The position numbers and the translations under genes are program-made. A stretch of DNA of 64,000 nt from Nectonema munidae. Taxonomy: Eukaryota > Nematomorpha > Nectonematoida > Nectonematidae. This document shows, in pieces, positions 33,120-45,100 of this stretch. A model generated the notes under the pieces. The model worked only from the letters and a program-made list of their open reading frames with translations. It was not told where the DNA came from and ran no database searches. The DNA is taken from contig JAUIRK010000127.1 of the NCBI GenBank assembly GCA_030549495.1, positions 1 to 64,000 on the forward strand. Direction: 5' to 3'. Within the stretch, counting starts at the first letter, position 1, and each line of letters begins with the position of its first letter.

Positions 33120-36100
33120 ATGACAGAATTAACTTTTTGCCAAAAAGTTTCTTTTTCCTTTGGCCATGTTCTGAACGATCTTTTTGCTTCAATGGGTTTC
33201 AGCTACGCTCTCCTCTATTTTCAGAATGTTGCTGGAATCAATTATACAATATCTGGACTTCTCTTGTTCATAGTTCAGATTTCTGATGGCCTATCAACCA
33301 TTTTTGTGGGAAGAGAGTCTGATATGAACACATTTTCATACCGATTTTATGGAAGAAGGAAAAGCTGGCATGCTTTTGGTAGAAAAAAGTTTATTCTACT
33401 AAATAAAGCATATAATTATGTTTTTTTAACTTTTTTTAATTCCAGGTACTTTAGTACAACTTTTAACCTATCCCTTCACATTTATAAAGTGCTTAGTGTG
33501 TAAATGGAACGATTCTAGCATTTCGCAGTTCATGTATTATGTGCCCTTCATCATAATCAGTCAGTTTGGATGGGCGTGCGTGCAAATATCTCACTTGAGC
33601 TTAATTCCCAAAATAGCTTATACCACGCAAGAAAGGCTTGAACTCAATTCTTACAGGTAAGTTCCAAATTTTTACCACTTAATCCCAACGTGAGAATATT
33701 AATAACCTAAGACGCGACTTTTATTCACGTAACACTTAATCACTAGGAAATTTTTAGACAAATATTACTTAGCACAAAATGATTTTTAATAATTAAAATA
33801 ATATTAGTATATTTAAAAAATATGTAACCAATAAAATTTCACTTAAAATAATCACTACAAAATTATTGTTTTAAAAAACATTTTTGTTTATTTCATCTTC
33901 ATTATTTCTAGAACGACAAAAATTTTTTAATTAAAACCCCCATAGGGGTCATTTGACAAAAAAGAAGATTTATTTTAAAGATAGAAAAAAGAGAAAATAT
34001 TTTTATTGAAAATATAAATAAGATAGAAAAAAAAGATTATAGAAGGCAATTTCGAACATTTTAACCCATTAATGCCCAGCCTATTATTCCATCTGATAAA
34101 AAATGAAAAACTATTGTTTTATTCATCTATTTAAATTGAATATCAACCTCCAGGTAATAATTTTTTCTTCTTCTATATGTTCTCGAAAAATGCTCGTATA
34201 CATATGTGTACTCTAGGCTTGCATATATGGATATATACCTTTTTATAAAAAACCCAAGTGAGTCTAAAATTAAATGAAACTGTCAAGTATGGAAATTTAT
34301 TACAAATTGAACAAAATTAACAATTTTTCAGGGTATGGAACTTTTTGAAATGTTCATTATCAATGCATAATGCAACATCACACTTTTCACATATAGTTCT
34401 TGTTTTTCTCGAGCATGAAGAAATGAAACATCGTCTAACTTTATCCACATGTTTTAGCCAATGAGATCTTCCAGATAGGCGAATATTTTCATCAATTCTA
34501 CAATTTCCTTTTCCTGTTGCTTTTCTTGGATAAAAAATGGGGTTTCTATCTGTCATCAAATATGAAGATGTCACAGATATTATATACCACAACAAATCCT
34601 CATTTTTATTGTGATTTGCCGTTTTATACAACTTGAAAGACGCAGTGAGCAAAGTAGAGAGTATGTTAGTCATATGAGGCCACCACGATTTCTTTGATTT
34701 CACATGAATACGATACATGGCAACGGTTGAGTCAAGCAAATCAACACCGCCCATCGACTCATTGTAATCTTGTATGAACTTTGGTTGCATAATTTGAATG
34801 TGCTGTCCTTTGTTTGAGCTCCAACGTCTGACTTGGCTAATGGACTGAACACTCTGAAAATTTGATAACATTGTGACCTTTGCATTATCTATCCAACGTA
34901 CAGCGATTACACCCATTTTTTCATTGTTCGCTACCGATATAGAACCTCTTTTGACAAGTTCTTCATCCAAAGGCGCTCCACATAGCCTATTTTTCCTCAC
35001 AGTACAGGTTGTAGATAATCCAAGTTTATACAAACTTGATATCAATCTTGTAGAACTAAACCAATTATCGAAAAACAAAGCACAGTTGTCAAAAGATGGA
35101 AGCTGCAAGCATAATTGATGAACAACGGATCATTCAGAAATTTACCAGGAGTTCCCATTATACCTTTAGCATCTAATTATTTGTTTCGCTGAATGACGAC
35201 GCGTATAGTGTATCATTTGCTCATCAATTGAGTAGTGAGTGTCGAAAAACCCAAAACTTTTCAAAGAAGTGTTAGCAAGATTATAAAGAGGTCTCACTTT
35301 AGCAAGCTTATCTTCTTATGGGTCGTTCACAATTGACGTCAACTAAAACTGGGAGGGGGGGGGGGTATCCAAAGTTGATATAAGTCGATTTTGTTAAGTG
35401 ATGATATATCTAAAAGTTGACATGTGGGGGGGGGGGGGGGGTTGAAATTTATCAAAAAAAGGTTGACGTCAATTGTGAACGACCCCTAATTGCACAAATA
35501 TTTATTATCTGTTAAATGAATGAAACTTTTTATACTTTTAAAGTCATTACGAGAAAAAACACTTGCAACAGAAGAAACATGAGCATCCTGGGAACTTTCC
35601 CAATACATTCGCAATCTCGGAAGCTTGTGAAATCCAGAAAAAAATAAAATTCCAACAAACTTTTTTAAAGTAAACTCATCAAACAAAAAAACTATTGTTT
35701 TTAGTTTCTTTTGCATATCGAAGTGTTTCTGTAACAATATGATGTTTAATATCATCATTGAAAAGTTTTTCGAAAGCCTCAACAGGCATAATTCCATTGA
35801 AATCATCCATTATTTTTTGTCTTGAATTATTTTGCTCAATACTTAAATTTTCTGAAGATGGGGAGTTTAAACACGATTGAAAATTGTCTCCTTTTTTCCA
35901 ACTTTTTTTGCAAGTTTTGAACTAATTTGAGAGAGAAAAACAATATCGTCAACTTTTTCATTTTCTTTGTTCTTTTGAAAAATATAAGTCTTGCATACGG
36001 CGATCAATATTCTGCAAAATCAGATCAGAGGATATGATGTTCTCAATGCTATTGCTTTCTTCAAAACTACTTGATTGAACTTCCACACTTGAACAAATTT

Positions 36101-39100
36101 CCGGGACTCCAGTCAAGTCATCGGTCAAGTCTTCTAGATAGTCGTCATCAATGTTTTCCTTATCAGTTTCCTCATCATTTTCGGGAGGAATAACAACAAT
36201 GTCGATTGAATCTGTATTTTCACCTATTGAGTCTAAGGCACAATGTAAAAATTTGTGTGTATTTTTATCATGAACAGAGAACTTTTTTTCTTTATTATCA
36301 TAAGCTTTATTCTTTTCTTTTCCATAGTTTTCATTCGAAGCCATATTCACTTTTTGGAGTTTTTCTTGATTTATCAAAGAAAAATTTCCTCCGTCCCATT
36401 CAACATAAACACCAAATTCCTTTACTTGCTTTACAACACCATATACTTTGGAATTATTCAACTTTCCAACAAGATTTGAATATCTCAATCTTCTTTTTTT
36501 AGAAAGATCTTTGCAAACTAAATTTGTAGCTTGGGTACTCACAATGTTTTCTTCCATAAAATTAGCTCTATTATCAACAAAACAATTATCGATAAGAAAC
36601 AAATATGGATCCATGAAGAATGATGAAAAAAGAAACTTAAAATTTTCTAATCAACAGGAAATCTACTAAAATATCAACAAAAATGACAAACTATAAGGGA
36701 AAGCTAAAGAGTTGTGAAAATGAATGCAGACTTGCTTATGTACAAAAGCAAAAGATTATAGATGATGACTATGAAACAGAAGACACGCAATCAGAATACG
36801 GATTTTTTTGAAAACACGACATTTTTATTCATTTGTGAAGAGTAAGAGGAACTGATGATCGAAGATAAATTGATGCAAAGAACAAAGCACAAGGCTTTGC
36901 TTGTTTTGTAATATGTGGACAATAGTCATCCCTAGTGTGCACATATGTTGACATCATATTGTAAATACACAAAGGAAGAATTAAAAAAAAAGTTTACCTT
37001 CTCTCATTTTTATACTATTTTCTGAAACATAGTTTCAAATTTCGACAGTTTGTGATTTTATGATGTTCAACAAAACATATCTTTTTTTTGAAGAATTAGT
37101 GAAAATTTTTCAATTAGCTTTTATCGAAATTTTTTTTAAAAATCTTGAATTTTCATGATTATAGTAAAATATCAATTATTATTATTGATTTGGATGGTAA
37201 ATTAAGTCGGAAAAAATTCTCGATTTTTTTAATGGAATTAATTTTAGTGTGTAAACATATGTGTACGCTAGGATATAATGGGAAATTTTGATTTGAAAAA
37301 AATTTTAAAAATGAAAAAACGCAAGTGTTGTATAAAAATATTAGAACTGTGAAATTTTTCATGTTGGATCTTATAAATGAGCGAAATAATAAGGCATAAA
37401 TTATGAAAGCGTCAAATCAGGTGGTGGCTGGTCGTTCTAGTGTTAACTAGTGTGGTTAATTGTCTACTAGGTGAAATACCACAGTGACTAAAGGTAGGAG
37501 ATTAAGTGTCGCGTAATTAAATCTTTATACACTGTAAATTCATTGAACTAAATATAATTATAAAAGGTGGGTGGGGTGTCAATCACAGCCCTATAGATAG
37601 TTTCATTCACTGTCCCCCATTGATCTTTTTATTTGTATAATGAGATTTGAATCCAATATGCTATCTTTAGAATATATAATTTATTTGTATGTTTATAATT
37701 TGGTTTTAATAACAAACATTGTTTTTTTAATTTCCGCACATAACTCATCGTAAAAAATTAAATGTTCAATGATATTCCATAAAATTCAATATGTAGAAAG
37801 GCAAAAAAATTATATTAATTTTACAATAAGTTCAAAATTTTCTTTTTCAAGTACTCCAATTAAGTATATGTATAAAGACTTAAATGCATTTAACTCGTCT
37901 TTATATATTAATCACATCAATATTATGATTTCACTTCATTAGGCCAATTTTAACCTTCTTTCTAATGATATCAACGTTTTTCTACGTACTAATAACTTAT
38001 AATAGTATTTCCACTCCAAACAAAACTGATTTCTCTGGCCATATTTTGTCTTACGGCTAATTTATTTCTGCTCAAAACGAGTATGATTAGCATTTAATAA
38101 TTTTCTTAGTTTTTAGAACTTATCAAAAATGATAATAAATTTTTTATGTTTTACTGATAAAAATTACACAAAATTTTGAATAAACTTTTCAATAAAGTGT
38201 TTTATCTTGTTTAACATAACATAACATAACATACGTGTATTAAGCAATGTAGAGAGGCTAACCCCTATGTGAATTGCATCAAATATAATAAAAATAAATC
38301 ATCTTTTATCTTTCCAAAAATCATCAAGCTTTCTTTCGAAAAATCGAGTTTAAAATGTTAACTAATAAAATACATTTTGAAGAACAAATTTCACTTTTTA
38401 AATAAATTTTTTTACATTTATGGTTTTCTTTGGCGCCCTTTTGAAATTATCTAAGAGGGAACATTTTGCTTATGACTCTTTAAAAAAGAAAACTATCTTA
38501 CATGTTTCGTTAATTTCAGATATGCTGCAACGGTGTCTTCAAATATCTTGTTGTATTGCATTGCCTACATTTATCTCGAATTTACTTCTCCCTTATCCTA
38601 CTTAAATCTTAAAGATGAACAAATGGTTGTTTTTCAAGTAACCTACCTTGACTTTTTACTATTTTATCCAAGGGAAGTTTCGTTGAATGAATAACTTAAA
38701 TTTTATAGGTTAATAAATATACCAGTTCTTTTACTAACTATTTTGGATATCCTTTATTACTAGTCTAATTTTTTTCAGTAAATCTTCAATTAGGCTACCG
38801 ATTTTTCCAGAAACTTCTGATTAAAAGTAGCAAAACTTGCTTATTATAAAACTACATGTTTAAACGATCATCTATTTCACTAAATAAAAATTAAATTATC
38901 CACTATGTAATCAGAAAAATTTGGACATTTAAAAAGGGGTTGTGATACTGGAAAATATTTTACTCAAAATTGAAAGCAATCTCACCTACTTTAGGGTGAT
39001 TGCAAAACTAAAATATAGCTGCAATGAATTCCATAAAGTAGGAAATTTTGTGAAGTATCTGACATTTTGAGAACACTGTTAGCGAACACGAAATATTAAA

Positions 39101-42100
39101 TAAAATTTGTCGAATAAAAAGAGAAGTTTCACTGCATACACATTTTAGTTTCGAGAGAAATTAAGATGAGTATTTGTTGATTTTAATTAACCATCTAATA
39201 AATTAATTGACATTAAGTTTGATAAACAGGATTTTAGAAGAATCATAAAAAACTTTGATAATAATAATATAGAAAGTATACACGTGTTATTTTCGCTTAA
39301 TTACATAACTAAATTAGAGGTTTTTGACGTTTTATTCCTGTGTACCACTTGGCCATTTTTATACAATTACATGACATTTAAATATATGCAAAACGAAATT
39401 TGCTTTGCAACTGAATGAAAATTTTTTTTCAATGATATGCTTTTTTATGTGTGCAAATCATAAGATAAACTTCGTTTAATGTCTTAATTGCTGTACTGGT
39501 TTGCCAAGATCTTTGTCAATGAATTCCGAATTAGATCTTTAAATATATCGAGTTAGAAGCCTTAGTTTCATATTTGAACCATCATTACACGCTTTTTGTA
39601 TATATTTGTTAAAAATTATTAATTTTGAGTATAGACTAAATTAAAATATTAGGGTAGATTTAGTCAAAAATCTCTTTTTCCTTATTGAAATTTTTGAAAA
39701 AAAGCATTAAACCTTCTTTAAGTGTGCTTTCTCATTTATTCTTAAGAATATCATGCTGACTATTGTATTTCTGGGCACATTTGCTACGTTCATATTTCAC
39801 ATTTTCACGGCAGAGGATTGCGATTCTATCTCTTCAAATATATCTGAAAATAATTCTGAATTTAACAATCAAAAAGTTCTATGTTGGACCAAGATACCTG
39901 CATTTTGGATTGTAAGTCGAAATTTTAATTAAATTTTTTTCATCCTATGCAATAATATTCTCATTTTTGATTTATTCACATAGAACGGAGTAATTTATGC
40001 GATTAGCAGAGTTTCAAACAACATTTCAATGGTTTATATTCCTTTCTACGTCATAAGATATCAAAAACTAAATGAGGTTTATTTTTAAATATTTTCTCTT
40101 TTTCATATATCATTATTAACATTATTCTATTACATTAAATATTTTTACTAAATAAGGATGTTAAATAAGTAAAAAAATACTTTATTTTTGACTGCCATAT
40201 TTAATGGGAAGAGTTGCATTGCTTTTCAAGAGCTGATTGAAAACCTCTTTAGCTGAAGGCGATGGTAGAGGAAAAATTTTATTAAATATTATATAATATA
40301 TTTAGTTTTTATCATATGTATTATCAATTCTTTTTTGTAAGACCATACTATTTGCATTTTTTGAAAATTGTTCCATATGCGAAAAACATAATTTAATAAG
40401 AAAACAAATGTTAAAAAATTCAAATGAAATAAAAAATAAACTGAATTTATTGAAGGCAAAAGTAAAAAGAAAAAGAAATATAAAATTTCAGTTAAATTTT
40501 CTTAAGAGGAAATACTACGACCTCTTAGCCCGCACTATATCTGTCCTTTTTATTGGCTAATTTTCAAGACGTGCGGGAATGAGGTTATTTATATGTGTGG
40601 CTTCGATACCACAAAGTCCTTATTTTAAAGTTACCATATTTTGGGGCGGATATTTGCCTGTACCGGTTATAATTTTGACAGAGCATCCATATTCGGTTCA
40701 TATTTTTTGGGATGTTTAAAAACCATAAGTTGCACTTCTACTCAAGCAGTTCCTTTTCTAAGTACGAGAAAGCAAAATGTCGTCGAAGGAAGACTTATTC
40801 CTCGACTTGGCGAAGACCCCTACAGATTCAAATCTCTCCCAGTAACCCCAATAGTAACGCGCGCCATCGCAAAACTTTTGGTCAGGCAAATATTTCAGAT
40901 TTCAATGCTCTCAAAGCCAAGCTCTCAGCTCTTAAAAAGGAAATGGCTGTTCAGAGCTATGAAGAAATTCGTGACGACGACCCGCAAAAATCCGACATTA
41001 GAGCAAGGCAACTCTCAGCCTAACGCTGGCGAAATTGTCTAGCTATTTTCCGATAGAAAAACGCAATATTAAGGACTAACTCCTATTGAATGCTTTTAAC
41101 AGAAGTCAGAGAATTCTTATTACACTTTCAATAAGTAGGTAACATCTTAGCGGACCTCTGCAATTCAGGAATCACAAAGAAAATGGAGCAAAGTTGATTA
41201 AAAATCTTTTTGAAAAAATAAACTCAGAAAATTTGCTTATTTAAAGCTATGCTTTAAGGCCCTTTGGAAGAAACTAATGTCTTATTTTTATGTTTTAATG
41301 TCTTTTTTTATATCTTTATGTTTGTTAATATGTATGTTAGTGTCGTATACAATACAATAGCTTTTTGAGATACCCAAAATAGGCATTCATAACGTTAAAT
41401 TTTATATGAATTTTTGTTGCATCTTGCCGACCAGTATATTTTTCTTATTCGAACCGAAAGTTATATGTGACATAGTCTGATATCGCTACTTCCAATTTCC
41501 CAACAATTTTTCTAATGATGTTAAATTAAATCCTTTCCTATTCCAGACTTACATTGCTATTGTTCCTCTTCTTATTTACACTTCAAGCTTTCTCACCTCT
41601 TTATCCGTAAAAATGGTGAACAAATATTTGAGTTATAAGGTAAGTGAATTGCCATTTTTAAATCATTTTATGTTCCATTCTCATGAAATTTTCTTCTTTT
41701 TTAGATAACTTATAACATAGCAACTCTTCTTGTTTGTCTTTCGTGTATTGGTTTTTGGTTTTTTCCATTGAACTTCTTCATTTATGGCATTTCTATTATA
41801 TTTGGAGCAGGATTGTCTATCCTTGTCATCATATCTCTCACCATAACTTCAGATCTAATCATTCTTCATAAAGTAAGTTTAAATTTAAATATTAAATATC
41901 AAAATTTTAGTCGTTAATCTGTAGATTTCGAAACCTACAGATTAACGGTAACTTATAAAAATTAGTTGATAAAACTAATAATGTAATCATCATGCAATTA
42001 GTGTCCCTGACTTTAGAATAACTTAGCAAACTGTTAATTATGTAATTTATTTAAATATTCATAATTTCCTTAAATTTCCTTTTACAGAATTATTTTCCTT

Positions 42101-45100
42101 TGTATAATAAATAATTTCTCTGATTAATAACTGATTACTATTTATATTATTATTAGAACGTCTAAGTAATTTGCTAACTTTCATGGTTAATAAAAATCAT
42201 AATTCTTTAGACCTAGCCATAAACTTTGCGTAGTAATAACTTCATCCACAAATTTTAAAAATAAAAACTGTTACCAAATGAATTTTTTGTCAATTTTAAT
42301 ATACCCTCTCTTTTCACCTGCATAGAATTAAATCTATCAGTAAACTAAAAATGTCATTTATAAAAAGTGAACATTTTGTTCCGAAATGTGTTCTTATATT
42401 TTAGTGTATAACATTTGGTATTTCAACAATAACATTATTATCAAAGTATTATGTTAACTATATGAATAAAAATAAATATGTTTGATAATTTCATGATAAA
42501 AATTTTATTGCGATTTTGTTTGGTGTGATGCAGGATGAATTCTTATTGTCCAGTGTGCCTAAGGTCGGCAGATTTCCTAGTGGTTCAAGTGTAAGTAATT
42601 TATCCCGTTGTCCTTGTGTCAATTCCTTACCATTAACTTAAAAAAGATAAAAAAAAAGTTTGGGCTACACTGCCCTATATGAACAATTCTTTCTTAACTT
42701 ATAAAACTAAAACATATAATTTTAGAAATGAACATTTTATTTGTTCTGTTAAACTTTTTATAAGAACTCCTTTTCGTCGCTTAATATTCTCAATTCTTAA
42801 AATTTATGCTAATTTTGTCTATCAACTTTAATAACTAAGCGAAATGTTTTACCCAACATATAATTTTCTTGATTACGGATTAGGTGATCCTTGCTCTAGC
42901 ATTGCTCCTACTACTTTTTATAAGTAAAATTCTGTTTACATTTACGGAAAACTACTTTTATTTGTAGCCTCTCTAATGTCATATATAGTTCCATCATTAA
43001 AATACATGCTGGCTACTTCAGAATTATCCAATCTCTGCTTCTTCACTGTAGCACCTGCATGAGAGGCAGTATAGATTCACTTCGGGACGCATTAGTGATT
43101 GTGATCAAACAATATATTTAGAAATTCTAATTGAAATTATAATTAGAAATTCTTTTAAGTTTTTGATTTTAATATTTAGCAAAATAGTGCAATCATATAT
43201 GGAACAATAAGTTTGCTGGACAAGTTTTCAAACGGCCTTGCTATCTTCTTCCTCCAAAAGTTTAAGCCTTCAAAGTATCGTATTTTAACATCCATTACCA
43301 TGAACGCTTTTTCAATCTTTTCATTAGATATATATATTCTTATTTTTGTCTTATGATTAGAATATCGATTTTTAAGTGTATCAAACATATCTCTTTTTCA
43401 CTTTCGATGCCTTTGCAAATTATTTCAAAATTTTCCTATTATTATTAGCAGAGCGAACAAAAACTAATAAAATCACATTTCGTTTAGACTTAAAAAACTT
43501 CATATAAGTAATTTTATATATTATTTTTGTCTTCTTTGACAACTTTTTTTATAGATAATAAAGACAAAATATTTATTCTGTATTATTTAAAAAATGTTCC
43601 TTAATTGGTTATTTGGTATGTTTATTAGACTTGAGATCGTTACTATGCTAAACATAACTACGTATAGTTATCGTTACTTTGAACAAAAAAGTGCCTCGTT
43701 ATAGCTATCTTTTAAATAGATTTTTTTTTTGTCATTTTTCGTTATCGTTACAATAAAAATTTCGTTACTTTTCGTTAAAATGTGTACTGTTTTTAGAAAA
43801 TAACAAAAAAGTATTCAAATTCGTATACATAATTTTGAAACATTATGAAAAGGGTGTAGATGAAAGATAACAGGAAAATTTAAAAATATTGTATTTTATT
43901 TTATATTAAAATTAAACATAAGTTTAACAGAAAGTCAAGATACAAATAAAAGAAATTTGTGAAATTTTGAAACAAATAATCACTAATATAAAAGAATTTT
44001 TTTGTTAATTAGTTTTTAAATAATTTTGTTGAGTGAGGTCTAGGTGTTGAAAATCGAGTTTCAATTCAGTCAAAAAATAGTAAGTTGTTTGAAAATTTTG
44101 AACAAAATGTTATGTAATGTTTATTCGCAAAAGTAGACAATTGATAAAAGAGCATTTTTTATTGGTTAAAATTTGCTATTGTAAAACTGCCATTTTTCTT
44201 TTCTTATATTTTATTTTTTAACCGTTTCAGGCATGGTTTTAAAAAAAATTTTTAATTACACATTTAGAGAGAGAAAGAAGTTTTATCCAATAAAAATATT
44301 GAAGGAAGACGTAAAACATATAAAAAAATTTCATTTACAAAAAATACAATCTATAATAATACGTAATTTAAACATTTTTACAATATTAGTTGATGGATTA
44401 TTGAAGGCCGTTAGACCGCTAGAAATAACCCATTAACAGTGAGAAATACTATAAACTATGAAAATCAATTTGAGCCGGTTGTTGTGAATACATTGATACT
44501 TGTAAACAATTATTAATTTTAAAAATAGAAAGGAATAGAATGAGAAAGAAAGATAGTGAATAAAAGTTATAAATTTTTCAACTTGCACTCATGAGAAGCC
44601 TAACCATCAAAAAAAACTTTTTTTATAATTTTTTTATAGTTGGATATTTGGGGGTATTCATGAAATAAGTAGGCAGAGGTGTTGAATTTGCAGAGCATCC
44701 TGTAAGGAAAAGATTTTTTGGAATTTGAGAGTCGATAAAAGGGTGATTGAAAAAAATTCAAAAACGAGGAGATTTCATGTGCGTGAGTAGAGGAGATTCT
44801 GATAAATTTTTGATCAAGGGAGAAGAAAATCCATAGTAAAATTTATAGGTGTATAGCGATAATTTAAGCTCATATAAGTCTTGAACTTTAAGAATAGAAT
44901 ATTTTGAGAACAAGGGATCGGTGTGTGAGATACTTCTTTGTTTAAAAATAATTCGAAAAGCCGATTTTTGCAGTTTGAGTAACTTTTCAGTAGTACAAAA
45001 CCCATAATTGAATAGACTGTAAGTTATGTGTGGGACAAACATAGTATTGTAGAGTTATAAAAGCGTTTTTGTTGGTAGGAACTTACATACCTGTTTTAGC

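Larger units (their letters stand above)
34065..37442 (-). mobile_element. piggyBac-family DNA transposon B, full-length, in MFSD12 intron 2
   Basis: The left end is TTAA (34061-34064) followed by CCCATTAATGCCCAGCC. The right end, read on the minus strand, is TTAA (37443-37446) then CACTAGAACGACCAGCC. The 17-nt ends agree at most positions. Related CATATGTGTAC words occur near both ends (about 34202 and 37256). The element is 3.38 kb including a 168-bp MITE. It lies antisense to the host gene within a 4.9-kb intron. Confidence 0.8.

Noticed and set aside
36206-36669. Three plus-strand ORFs of 73-98 codons
   Set aside because: They lie opposite the piggyBac B N-terminal frame and show no family resemblance.
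40641-41042. 133-codon ORF as the true product at this locus
   Set aside because: It overlaps the frame with coherent FNALKAKLSALKKEM-type sequence; its own translation is irregular and probably a shadow.
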